Notes under the pieces: generated by a model | Told to the model about the DNA's origin: nothing | Seen by the model: only the letters and a program-made list of their open reading frames with translations | Database searches by the model: none | Position numbers and translations under genes: made by a program | Shown here: piece after piece, positions 7,268-14,318 of the stretch | Position numbering within the stretch: position 1 is the first letter of the stretch | Layout of the letters: each line of letters starts with the position of its first letter | Assembly (NCBI GenBank): GCA_038745295.1 | Contig: JBCDLN010000030.1 | Coordinates: 1-20,699 of the forward strand | Length of the DNA: 20,699 nt | Reading direction: 5' to 3' | Source: Acuticoccus sp038745295 | GTDB taxonomy: Bacteria; Pseudomonadota; Alphaproteobacteria; Rhizobiales; Amorphaceae

Positions 7268-7409
7268 ACTGACGAACCGTTAACCGTGTGTATGCGTCCG
7301 TCCCACCGGCCCGCCTGGCGCCGGACAGGGTGTGTGTGTGAGCGTGCCGGGCATCTTTCGGGATGTAATTGTCATTACGCCGACTGAGGCGTGACGGGGA
7401 AGGTCAACG
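7268..7409 (+). promoter_or_regulatory. dnaA upstream region with an inverted repeat
   Basis: The stretch contains a single CtrA-like half site TTAACC (7280-7285) without a second half at the expected spacing, a run of alternating TG (7330-7339), and an inverted repeat GTAAT-TGTC-ATTAC (7365-7378) that ends 31 bases before the dnaA start. GGGGAAGG before ATG 7410 is the ribosome binding site. The repeat could be an operator or overlap the promoter; no clear -35/-10 pair stands out. Confidence 0.35.
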
Positions 7410-8864
7410 ATGACAGAAGTGGTACCGGTAATGAGTAATGATGACACGGGTAACTTTGGGTCGATTTGGGCATCGATCAAAGCAGACCTCCGAAATTCTT
7501 ATGGAGAGGACATTTATTCTTCTTGGTTCAAAACAATAGAGTATGACCGGCGGGCCGAAGGGGTGGTCGTCCTGTCAACGCCCACGCAGTTCATCCGCCA
7601 TTGGAACCAGACCCACTACGGGGACGACATTGCACGGCGGTGGCGCGCTGCATCTTCTGAGGTGACCGAAGTGCGGTTTTCCGTGCGCACCTCACTAAGG
7701 CCGCGCACCCCGCCTGCCGCCGCAGCCCCTCGCAAGACCGGCAGCGCCAACGCCGCGCCCGCACCGCGCCGCCAGATCGACAACGCCCCATCCGTTCCCA
7801 ACGCCGCCGGCGGTTTGGAAGGCTCTGCGCTCGAGCCCCGCTTTACCTTCGACACGTTTGTGGAAGGCCCGTCTAACGCCCTTGCGGTCGCGGCGGGAAA
7901 GAAGTTGGCGTTTGCCCAGCCAGGCGAGCGGAACCAGTATAATCCGCTCTATGTCTCGGCCCCAGTCGGGCTCGGCAAGACCCACCTTCTGCAAGCCATC
8001 GCCCACGCCGCCACCGCCAACAATCCCGGTCGGCGTGTCCTCTACCTGACGGCTGAGCATTTTATGTATCGCTTCTGCTCGGCGGTGCGCGCCAAGTCGA
8101 CGCTGCCATTTAAGGACGTCCTGCGCGAGATCGACATCTTGCTCATCGACGATCTCCAGTTCCTGAATGGGGCCAAGGTGCAAGAGGAGTTTGGCCACAC
8201 CCTCACCACGTTGGTGGATGGGCAGCGCCAGGTGGTGGTGGCGGCAGACCGTCCGCCCGCCGACCTTGAAGGACTTGAGCCGCGGATCAAGTCGCGCTTG
8301 GGCGGTGGGCTCGCAGTGGAGGTGGAAGCGCCGGACTACGCCATGCGCCGCCGCATCTTGGAGCACCGCATCGCCGGCCAGCGGGAGATCTTTGAGGATC
8401 TGGAATTCCCCGAGGACGTGGTGGACTTTGTGGCCCGCTCCATCACCACCAACGGGCGCGACCTTGATGGGGCGGTGAACCGCCTGGTGGCGCACAACCA
8501 ACTCACCGCCCTCCCCATCAACATCAAGATGGCGGAAAATGCCCTTCGCGATCTTCTGCGGGCCCGCGAGACCCGCCGCCCGCGCATCGACGACATTCAG
8601 CGCGTCGTCTCCCAGCACTATGGCGTTTCCCGTCAGGACCTTGTGTCGGCCCGGCGCACGCGCACCATTGTCCAGCCGCGGCAAATTGCAATGTACCTGT
8701 CGAAAACGCTGACCCCGCGGTCATTACCAGAAATTGGCCGCCGCTTCGGAAACCGCGACCACACCACTGTGCTCCACGCGGTGCGCAAGGTGGACGGGAT
8801 GATTGAGAAAGAGCCCCAAGTGGCCGAGGACATTGAGACCTTAAAGCGCCTCCTCGACCAGTAA
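7410..8864 (+). CDS. dnaA: Chromosomal replication initiator protein DnaA
   Basis: DnaA binds origin DnaA boxes and, as an ATP-bound oligomer, opens the duplex and recruits the helicase. The 484 residues show domain I (about 17-85, helicase and self interaction), a Pro/Ala-rich domain II linker (about 95-140), the AAA+ domain with Walker A GLGKTHL near 186-192, Walker B LLIDDLQF near 243-250, a sensor and Arg-finger segment (GLEPRIKSRLGGG), and the C-terminal DNA-binding domain with RTIVQPRQIAMYLSKTL then LPEIGRRFGNRDHTTVLHA (about 415-460), the DnaA signature. GGGGAAGG precedes ATG 7410; a second ATG at 7431 is possible. The first 50 codons are much AT-richer than the rest. dnaN follows after 200 bases. 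Confidence 0.98.
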   Translation: MTEVVPVMSNDDTGNFGSIWASIKADLRNSYGEDIYSSWFKTIEYDRRAEGVVVLSTPTQFIRHWNQTHYGDDIARRWRAASSEVTEVRFSVRTSLRPRTPPAAAAPRKTGSANAAPAPRRQIDNAPSVPNAAGGLEGSALEPRFTFDTFVEGPSNALAVAAGKKLAFAQPGERNQYNPLYVSAPVGLGKTHLLQAIAHAATANNPGRRVLYLTAEHFMYRFCSAVRAKSTLPFKDVLREIDILLIDDLQFLNGAKVQEEFGHTLTTLVDGQRQVVVAADRPPADLEGLEPRIKSRLGGGLAVEVEAPDYAMRRRILEHRIAGQREIFEDLEFPEDVVDFVARSITTNGRDLDGAVNRLVAHNQLTALPINIKMAENALRDLLRARETRRPRIDDIQRVVSQHYGVSRQDLVSARRTRTIVQPRQIAMYLSKTLTPRSLPEIGRRFGNRDHTTVLHAVRKVDGMIEKEPQVAEDIETLKRLLDQ

Positions 8865-8888
8865 GGTAAACGCTTTCCAAACGACGAA

Positions 8889-8911
8889 GCGCGGCGGTTT
8901 GTCTGCCGCGC
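8889..8911 (+). terminator. Stem-loop after dnaA
   Basis: GCGCGGC (8889-8895) and GCCGCGC (8905-8911) form a perfect 7-bp GC stem 24 bases after the dnaA stop. No T-run follows, so it may slow or protect rather than end transcription. The 200-base gap also contains GCCCC/GGGGC (9001-9014) and the palindrome CAGACGTCTG (9034-9043), 21 bases before the dnaN start, which could be an operator for a separate dnaN promoter. Confidence 0.35.
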
Positions 8912-9064
8912 AAGGCGCCCACCACCGACCGCCCCCCTCTCCCCTCGCCCGATTGAAGGGCATACTCCACTTCCACAGCCGCGCGGACCTTGCACCGCAC
9001 GCCCCATCGGGGGCATCGTGGCGCTCCAGCGGACAGACGTCTGCCTCTCGTTGATGGATGAAAC

Positions 9065-10183
9065 ATGCGTGCGAGCCTCGAACGGGCCCATCTGCTGAAG
9101 CCCCTCAGCCATGTCCAGCGCGTTGTGGAGCGGCGCAACACCATTCCCATTTTGTCCAATGTGCTGATGCGGGCGGACGGGGCGAACCTCATTTTGAAGG
9201 CCACCGATCTTGATATTGAGCTGGTGGAAACGGTGGAAGCCTCTGTCGATCAGCCCGGTGGGCTGACGGTGCCGGCGCACATGCTCCACGATATTGTGCG
9301 CAAAATCCCAGAGGGCGCGCGTATTTCGCTCGACACCAATGCGGATGGATCGACGATGTCGCTGTCGGCAGGCCGCTCCCGCTTTGCCCTCCAAATGCTG
9401 CCCGAAGCGGACTATCCCGACATCACCGCCGGTGAGTTCAGCCACAGCTTCACCCTCTCGTCCGGCGATCTGCGCTGGCTCATCGACCGCACCCAGTTTG
9501 CCATCTCCACTGAGGAGACGCGCTACTATCTCAACGGCATCTACTTCCACACCGCCCAGACCGATGAGGGGATGCAGCTGCGGGCCGTTGCCACTGATGG
9601 TCACAGGCTTGCACAAGCCCAGGTGGCAGCGCCTGAGGGGGCTGCCGGCATGCCGGGCATCATCGTCCCGCGCAAAACCGTCGGCGAGCTTCAACGGTTG
9701 ATGGATGATCCTGACGCTGAGCTTAAAATTGAGATTTCAGACACGAAGATCAGAGTAACCTTCGCCAATGTGGTGCTCACATCGAAGCTGATCGATGGCA
9801 CCTTCCCCGACTACGACCGCGTGATCCCCAAAAACAACGAGAAGATCTTGCACGTCGACCGGGTCGACTTTGCCTCTGCTGTCGACCGGGTGTCTACGGT
9901 CTCCTCAGAACGCGGCCGGGCGGTGAAGTTGAGCTTGGCCGATGGGGCGCTCACCTTGTCGGTGATCAACCCTGACCAGGGAACGGCGACCGACGAGCTT
10001 GTGGTCGACTTTGACGCTGACCCGCTCGATATCGGCTTCAACTCCCGCTACCTCCTCGATATTACGAGCCAACTCACCGCCGAAAGCGCGACCTTCGCGC
10101 TCGCAGACCCCGGCTCCCCCACCCTCATCCATGATGGAGATGCCACCAAGACGCTCTACGTCTTGATGCCGATGCGCGTCTGA
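9065..10183 (+). CDS. dnaN: DNA polymerase III beta subunit (sliding clamp)
   Basis: The clamp encircles DNA as a homodimer and tethers the replicative polymerase and many repair proteins. The 372 residues hold the usual three clamp domains. The N-terminal domain has the signature HVQRVVERRNTIPILSNVL (16-34), and domain 2 contains FAISTEETRYYLNGIYF and LRAVATDGHRLA, typical of bacterial clamps. The C-terminus reads LYVLMPMRV, the conserved end that forms part of the partner-binding pocket. ATG 9065 follows GGATG, a modest ribosome binding site. It lies between dnaA and recF, with only 9 bases before recF. Confidence 0.98.
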   Translation: MRASLERAHLLKPLSHVQRVVERRNTIPILSNVLMRADGANLILKATDLDIELVETVEASVDQPGGLTVPAHMLHDIVRKIPEGARISLDTNADGSTMSLSAGRSRFALQMLPEADYPDITAGEFSHSFTLSSGDLRWLIDRTQFAISTEETRYYLNGIYFHTAQTDEGMQLRAVATDGHRLAQAQVAAPEGAAGMPGIIVPRKTVGELQRLMDDPDAELKIEISDTKIRVTFANVVLTSKLIDGTFPDYDRVIPKNNEKILHVDRVDFASAVDRVSTVSSERGRAVKLSLADGALTLSVINPDQGTATDELVVDFDADPLDIGFNSRYLLDITSQLTAESATFALADPGSPTLIHDGDATKTLYVLMPMRV

Positions 10184-10192
10184 GCGCGTGGT

Positions 10193-11314
10193 ATGGGCGC
10201 GGATGAGGCCCGGCCGGTCCGTCTGACGCGGCTGACGCTCACCGATTTTCGCAACTACGCCGCATCGAACCTCACAGCCGAAGCGGCCCATGTGGTGTTC
10301 ACAGGGCCCAATGGCGCCGGCAAGACCAACATCTTAGAGGCGATCTCGCTGCTGTCGCCGGGCAGGGGCCTGCGCCGGGCCACCTACGCTCAAATGGGCC
10401 GGCAGGGTACGCTTGGCCGCTGGACCATCCATGCCCGGCTCGACAAGGGGATGGGTGAGATTGGCGTTGGGATCGGTCTGCCTCCTGGCGGCTCAGCGCG
10501 CCAAGTGCGGGTGGATGGTGATGACGCCCGGCCCGATGACCTCACCGAACTCTTGCGCGTCCTGTGGCTTACCCCGGCGATGGACGGCCTCTTCACCGGC
10601 TCCTCCAGCGACAGGCGCCGCTTCCTCGACAGGATGGCACTGGCGCTCTACCCCGACCATGGCCGCCGCGCCAATGCCTATGAGCGTGCCACGCGCCAGC
10701 GCAACAAGATGTTCGAGGATGGCGTGCGCGACCCACACTGGTACGCCGCGGTGGAGCATGAGATGGCCGAACACGGGTCAGCGCTCACCAAGCACCGGGC
10801 CGCCCTCGTCCAGACCCTCAACGGCGCACAGGCAGAACGGGCAGCGCACGCGCTCGACTTTCCGCGCTCCGAGCTTGCCATAACAGGTGATGATGCCCCC
10901 GATACGCTGGCCGCCTTCGCCGAACGTTTGGCGGAAGGGCGCGAGCGCGATCGTGCCGCCGGCCGGGCGCTGGTGGGCCCCCACCGCGCTGACCTTTCGG
11001 TCATCCACGTGGACAAAGGCATGCCGGCAGCGCTCGCATCAACGGGCGAGCAAAAGGCGCTCCTCATTGGGATTGTGCTTGGCCATGCCGCCATCGTGGG
11101 CCGCCTCACCAAGGAAACACCGCTGCTCTTGCTGGATGAGGTGGCCGCCCACCTCGACCCCTCACGCCGCGCCGCCCTTTACGACACGCTCGATGGCCTG
11201 GGTGCGCAAACCTTCATGACAGGCACAGACCCCGCGCTGTTTGAGGCGCTTGGCGCCCGGGCAGACAGGTTTGTGGTGGCGGCCGGTCACATCGTGGCAG
11301 CGCCGCGCGGTTGA
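10193..11314 (+). CDS. recF: DNA replication and repair protein RecF
   Basis: RecF is an SMC-like ATPase that with RecO and RecR loads RecA on gapped DNA. The 373 residues carry Walker A GPNGAGKT at 38-45 next to LTDFRNYA, the ABC signature STGEQKALLIG near 282-292, and Walker B LLLLDEVAAHLD near 312-323. The C-terminal QTFMTGTDPALF matches the family. It begins 9 bases after dnaN, so the two are very likely co-transcribed. The ribosome binding site is weak. In many alphaproteobacteria gyrB follows recF; here a DUF3179 gene follows instead. Confidence 0.96.
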   Translation: MGADEARPVRLTRLTLTDFRNYAASNLTAEAAHVVFTGPNGAGKTNILEAISLLSPGRGLRRATYAQMGRQGTLGRWTIHARLDKGMGEIGVGIGLPPGGSARQVRVDGDDARPDDLTELLRVLWLTPAMDGLFTGSSSDRRRFLDRMALALYPDHGRRANAYERATRQRNKMFEDGVRDPHWYAAVEHEMAEHGSALTKHRAALVQTLNGAQAERAAHALDFPRSELAITGDDAPDTLAAFAERLAEGRERDRAAGRALVGPHRADLSVIHVDKGMPAALASTGEQKALLIGIVLGHAAIVGRLTKETPLLLLDEVAAHLDPSRRAALYDTLDGLGAQTFMTGTDPALFEALGARADRFVVAAGHIVAAPRG

Positions 11315-11420
11315 GCCCCGGTCAACTGAGGATCACGATGGGTTCAATCACCGCGACGTGAGCTTGGGTTGATGGGCAGAGCCGCCATAGTCCGCCTCCT
11401 CACGAAGCGGGAATGCCACC

Positions 11421-12776
11421 ATGTCCATCAGCCGACGTCAGCTCCTCATCACCGGCGCGGCATCCGCGCTGATGCCCATGCCTGCGCTGGCGCAAAGGCA
11501 GATGGACCTTTACCACGCATTCCGCTCCATGATCGGCAACGACCCTGGCGCCGTCATGGCTGCCCTCCGGCTCGTGGGCGAAACGGGGGATATCAGCCAC
11601 GCGCCGAGCCTTATCACTGCCATGCGCTTCACCCGCGCCCCAGCGCCCCTCTTTGACGAGGCGCTCCAAACCATCACAGGCGCAGACCACCAAGGCTGGT
11701 TTGACTGGATGCTGTGGCAGGAGGCGCAGGACGACCTCGTCCCCCACCCCACCTATTTTGACTTCAAGCGCGACCTTTACCTCCTCATCGATCCCAACTT
11801 CGAGGTTTTCCTGCAGCAGCCCTACTTCACACCGGAGGCCTCAAAAATCAGGATCGAGGAGATTGCGTGGGGCGGTGTGCGCAAGGACGGCATCCCCTCC
11901 CTTGATAACCCTGAACTTATCGACGCTGACGCTGCCACCTACCTCAAGGATGACGATCTGGTCTTCGGCGTTGCCATCAATGGCGATGCGCGCGCCTACC
12001 CGCTCAGGATCATGGGCTGGCATGAGATGTTCAACGAGGTGATCGGGGGCGTTCCGGTGGCCCTTGCCTACTGCACCTTGTGCGGCTCGGGCATCTTGTT
12101 TGAGACCGATGTGGAGGGGCGCGAGGCCCCGTTCGTGTTCGGATCATCGGGCTTCTTGTACCGGTCTAACAAGCTGATGTTTGACCGGGAGACCCACACG
12201 CTGTGGAACCAGTTCACGGGAGAACCGGTGCTGGGGCCTCTTGCCGAAGAGCCTATTGCCCTGAAGCAGCGTCCTGTCGTGATCACCACCTGGGCGGCAT
12301 GGCGGGCGCAAAACCCTGAAACCAAAGTCCTTAGCCTCAACACCGGCCACCGTCGCGACTATGGCTCAGGCGTTGTCTACAATCGCTATTTTGCCAGCCC
12401 CGACCTCATGTTCCCCACCCAAACCGATGAAACGCGCCTCAAACAAAAAGACTATGTGTTCGGGATCCGCACCGTTGGGGCGGCACGGGCCTGGCCCTTG
12501 GGGGCGTTTGAGGGGATGCCCGTCATCAACGATCAGGTGGGGGGGCTCAATGTGGTGCTCGTCGGCGATCCTGACGGGCGGACCGTGCGGGCCTACGACC
12601 GCGGTGAGCGGAGCTTTACCGCCGACCTCACCAGCGATGGAACGACCTGGTCTCAAACCGAAGACGCCCTTTTGGGCCCTGATGGCGAGAGCGCGCCGCG
12701 GCTGCCGGGCCACATTGCTTATTGGTTTGCTTGGGATGGCTATTTGGGCCTTCGCTCCTCGCTCTACCCCGACTAG
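11421..12776 (+). CDS. Exported DUF3179-family protein
   Basis: The 451-residue protein begins with a twin-arginine-type signal (SRRQLLITG at 4-12, cleavage likely after ALA at 24), so it should be exported folded to the periplasm. The DUF3179 core starts near residue 150 and includes VAINGDARAYPLRIM, YCTLCGSG (about 216-223), FGSSGFLYRSNKLMFDRET and LWNQFTGEPVLGPL. The paired cysteines of YCTLC are a constant feature of the family and might bind a metal or form a disulfide; no activity is established. The N-terminal 140 residues are mostly alpha-helical in character. It stands alone, 106 bases after recF, and is followed by 436 bases of non-coding DNA. Confidence 0.9.
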   Translation: MSISRRQLLITGAASALMPMPALAQRQMDLYHAFRSMIGNDPGAVMAALRLVGETGDISHAPSLITAMRFTRAPAPLFDEALQTITGADHQGWFDWMLWQEAQDDLVPHPTYFDFKRDLYLLIDPNFEVFLQQPYFTPEASKIRIEEIAWGGVRKDGIPSLDNPELIDADAATYLKDDDLVFGVAINGDARAYPLRIMGWHEMFNEVIGGVPVALAYCTLCGSGILFETDVEGREAPFVFGSSGFLYRSNKLMFDRETHTLWNQFTGEPVLGPLAEEPIALKQRPVVITTWAAWRAQNPETKVLSLNTGHRRDYGSGVVYNRYFASPDLMFPTQTDETRLKQKDYVFGIRTVGAARAWPLGAFEGMPVINDQVGGLNVVLVGDPDGRTVRAYDRGERSFTADLTSDGTTWSQTEDALLGPDGESAPRLPGHIAYWFAWDGYLGLRSSLYPD

Positions 12777-12857
12777 ATGTCTTTTCCATCAACGTTGTTC
12801 ATGGCGGAACCGCCGTAGGGGGCCGTGCCTCACTGCTCCCGCCTTACGGTCAATTCT

Positions 12858-12926
12858 CCCGCGGTGGCCCTGATGCATCAACCCACGCTTCGCTTTTCAG
12901 GGTTGACCCATCAGACCCACCGCGGG
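12858..12926. repeat. 69-base long inverted repeat (23 paired bases)
   Basis: CCCGCGGTGG (12858-12867) pairs perfectly with CCACCGCGGG (12917-12926). Inside this, CTGATG pairs with CATCAG (12870-12875 and 12909-12914), and TCAACCC pairs with GGGTTGA (12878-12884 and 12900-12906). Only two-base internal loops separate the three helices, and a 15-base loop closes the end. Such a long near-perfect stem in non-coding DNA suggests a structured transcript or a palindromic repeat element. Confidence 0.85.
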
Positions 12927-13069
12927 CTCCTGAGGGTGTCGGCTCCGAAGGAACGTCGCTATTTGGTGTCCCACCAAAGGAACATATGAAGGGGTCTTTG
13001 GGCGCACTTCTCAGTTCTGCCGGAGCTCAGAGGGAACAACCTTCAAAGCTTCTACAGCTAGAGCACGGT

Positions 13070-13096
13070 CCGCTCAGTTTGAATCAAGCTGAGCGG
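13070..13096. repeat. Palindromic element with GAATC centre
   Basis: CCGCTCAG (13070-13077) pairs with CTGAGCGG (13089-13096). The inner bases T-TTG and CAA-G continue the stem, with one T-G wobble, around an AAT loop. The preceding bases CTAGAGCACGGT and the general form resemble the TAGAGC-type palindromic repeats I recall from Rhizobiales genomes; this family link is from memory and unverified. Confidence 0.6.
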
Positions 13097-13107
13097 ATGG
13101 CAACGTG

Positions 13108-13136
13108 CGCCCCCCTTTGAAAAGCGGGCGGTTTTT
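13108..13136 (+). terminator. Possible rightward intrinsic terminator
   Basis: CGCCC (13108-13112) can pair with GGGCG (13126-13130), with an inner CTT/AAG extension around a small loop, followed directly by GTTTTT (13131-13136). It would end a transcript from the DUF3179 gene or an RNA from the intergenic region. Its right arm is shared with the large inverted repeat at 13126-13172, so the two structures are mutually exclusive. Confidence 0.4.
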
Positions 13137-13172
13137 CCCGATCAAACAGTTCCGTTTGATCGGGAACCGCCC
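13126..13172. repeat. 47-base long inverted repeat (19 paired bases)
   Basis: GGGCGGTT (13126-13133) pairs with AACCGCCC (13165-13172), and CCCGATCAAAC (13137-13147) pairs with GTTTGATCGGG (13154-13164). The only flaw is a three-T bulge on the left, and AGTTCC forms the loop. It ends 40 bases before the start codon of the small membrane protein, so it may lie in that gene's promoter or leader. Confidence 0.85.
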
Positions 13173-13212
13173 TAGGCTACCGCCGTTGCGATGCGGGGGC
13201 CGGGGGTCGGGA

Positions 13213-13500
13213 ATGCTCATCAAACTCCTCACCCCGCACGGCGGCGCACTGCTGTGCTTTGGCGGTGCCTTTGTGGTGATGACAACGGTGGGCAACAACA
13301 GGAGTGCCGCTGACCTTTATCTCGGCACCGCGGGCTACGTTTTTGGCTTTTGCGCGCTTTTGGCGACACTCATCGCCATCGCCCTTTTTCTGTTCCGTCG
13401 CCCCACACGGCGGCGTTGGCCCTGGCTGGTGGTTCACTCAGCGCTGACGGTCGCAGTCGTCTCCTGCGGGCACCTGTGGCTTGCCACGCATCTTGTCTGA
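13213..13500 (+). CDS. Small inner-membrane protein of unknown function
   Basis: The 95-residue protein has three likely transmembrane helices, at about 10-26, 38-61 and 70-90. A strongly basic loop (FRRPTRRRW, 61-69) lies between the second and third and should face the cytoplasm. ATG 13213 is chosen because a GGGGG/CGGGA purine-rich site precedes it and the protein then starts at a typical hydrophobic N-terminus. The frame stays open upstream to GTG 13105, but that extension is translated inverted repeat and is rejected. I do not recognise the family. It lies just before rpmI-rplT, with inverted repeats on both sides. Confidence 0.75.
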   Translation: MLIKLLTPHGGALLCFGGAFVVMTTVGNNRSAADLYLGTAGYVFGFCALLATLIAIALFLFRRPTRRRWPWLVVHSALTVAVVSCGHLWLATHLV

Positions 13501-13505
13501 GAGAG

Positions 13506-13524
13506 CGATCAAGTGCGTTGATCG
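13506..13524. repeat. Inverted repeat overlapping the rpmI promoter region
   Basis: CGATCAA (13506-13512) and TTGATCG (13518-13524) form a perfect 7-bp inverted repeat with a GTGCG spacer. It begins five bases after the stop of the small membrane protein and ends one base before a possible -35 box for rpmI. It could be an operator or a terminator stem without a T-run. The same CGATCAA core appears in the repeat at 13137-13164. Confidence 0.6.
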
Positions 13525-13525
13525 G

Positions 13526-13554
13526 TTGCGTTCTGGCCGCCGCGCCGCTATATC
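13526..13554 (+). promoter_or_regulatory. Possible promoter for rpmI-rplT
   Basis: TTGCGT (13526-13531) and TATATC (13549-13554) are 17 bases apart. Transcription would start near 13561, giving a leader of about 90 bases that contains the hairpin TCCGGC-ATCT-GCCGGA (13590-13605). A structured leader fits the autoregulation by L20 known in other bacteria, although no L20 target motif is identified here. Confidence 0.4.
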
Positions 13555-13648
13555 CCCGCTTCTTCGACATCTTTAGGTCGCCCGGCCACTCCGGCATCTG
13601 CCGGAACGCACGGGCATGCCGAGGCGGCCGCCAGCGACGGAGTTTAAA

Positions 13649-13849
13649 ATGCCCAAGATGAAGACCAAGTCGGGCGTGAAGAAGCGCTTTAAGATGACCG
13701 CGAGCGGCAAACTCAAAGCGCAGCAAGCGGGCAAACGCCACGGGATGATTAAGCGGACGCCCAAGTTCATCCGCAACGCGAGGGGCACAACCACCCTCAG
13801 CGAGGCGGACACCAAGCGTATCGTTAAACAATTCATGCCCTACGGCTAA
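13649..13849 (+). CDS. rpmI: 50S ribosomal protein L35
   Basis: The 66-residue basic protein starts MPKMKTKSGVKKRFKMTASG and ends IVKQFMPYG, with the L35 core KAQQAGKRHGM. It is a small protein of the large ribosomal subunit. The ATG at 13649, with CGGAG before it, gives the usual length; an upstream in-frame ATG at 13616 would add an unrelated N-terminus. rplT follows after 12 bases. infC, often before rpmI, is not nearby. Confidence 0.97.
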   Translation: MPKMKTKSGVKKRFKMTASGKLKAQQAGKRHGMIKRTPKFIRNARGTTTLSEADTKRIVKQFMPYG

Positions 13850-13861
13850 GGAGCCCGCACA

Positions 13862-14251
13862 ATGTCACGCGTGAAACGGGGCGTCACGGCCCACGCTAAG
13901 CACAAAAAAGTCTTGAAGGCGGCCAAGGGCTATTATGGCCGGCGGAAAAATACGATCCGCACCGCAAAGCAAGCGGTCGAGAAGGCCAATCAGTACGCTT
14001 ATCGCGACCGCAAGGTGAAGAAGCGCAACTTCCGTGCGCTTTGGATCCAGCGCATCAATGCCGCTGTTCGCCCGATGGGCCTTACCTATGCGCGCCTCAT
14101 CGACGGGTTGAACAAAGCCGGTATTGATGTGGACCGGAAGATGCTCGCCGATCTTGCGATGAATGAGCCTGCGGCGTTTGCCGCGATTGTCGAAGAAGCC
14201 CGCAAAGCGCTTCCGGCAGAACTCCAAGGCGAAGCGGCGCAACCGGCGTAA
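13862..14251 (+). CDS. rplT: 50S ribosomal protein L20
   Basis: The 129-residue protein starts MSRVKRGVTAHAKHKKVLK and contains GYYGRRKNTIRTAKQAVEKA and RNFRALWIQRINAA, the L20 signatures. L20 binds 23S rRNA early in large-subunit assembly and in some bacteria represses its own operon. AAGGAG precedes the ATG. The C-terminal ten residues (ELQGEAAQPA) are a short Ala/Gln-rich extension. The gene ends the rpmI-rplT pair and faces the convergent hydroxylase gene. Confidence 0.98.
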   Translation: MSRVKRGVTAHAKHKKVLKAAKGYYGRRKNTIRTAKQAVEKANQYAYRDRKVKKRNFRALWIQRINAAVRPMGLTYARLIDGLNKAGIDVDRKMLADLAMNEPAAFAAIVEEARKALPAELQGEAAQPA

Positions 14252-14267
14252 GCCCGCGCATTCATGT

Positions 14268-14297
14268 GCAAGGTGTGGCCAGCCTGCCGCACCTTGC
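14268..14297. terminator. Stem-loop between convergent rplT and hydroxylase genes
   Basis: GCAAGGTG (14268-14275) pairs perfectly with CACCTTGC (14290-14297) around a 14-base loop. It is 16 bases after the rplT stop and 21 bases from the stop of the opposing gene, a good place for a shared terminator, but neither side shows a clear T-run. Confidence 0.4.
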
Positions 14298-14318
14298 TCC
14301 GTCACCCGTGCACGAGGG

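Larger units (their letters stand above)
12777..13212. other. Intergenic region rich in inverted repeats; possible structured RNA or mosaic repeat element
   Basis: The 436 bases between the DUF3179 gene and a small membrane-protein gene hold at least five inverted repeats, annotated separately where strong. They include GGCG-GAAC-CGCC (12803-12814) and TTTGGTG-TCC-CACCAAA (12962-12978). GGAAC recurs after purines at about 12950, 12979 and 13033. An in-frame ORF of 44 codons (12986-13120, with AAAGGA before its ATG) crosses two of the repeats, so I do not treat it as a gene. Nothing matches 6S, SRP, tmRNA or RNase P RNA as far as I can tell by eye. Confidence 0.5.

Noticed and set aside
7695..8684. 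Minus-strand open frame of 329 codons opposite dnaA
   Set aside because: It mirrors the high-GC codon pattern of dnaA, has no recognisable domain, and dnaA is certain here.
8633..9694. Minus-strand open frame of 353 codons across the end of dnaA and most of the first half of dnaN
   Set aside because: It is antisense to two certain genes. The stretch over the dnaA-dnaN gap has no family features.
12722..13120. Plus-strand frame of 132 codons, including a 44-codon part from ATG 12986 with AAAGGA upstream
   Set aside because: Its start lies inside the DUF3179 gene and the rest reads across long inverted repeats. Composition is not protein-like, although the 44-codon part cannot be excluded.
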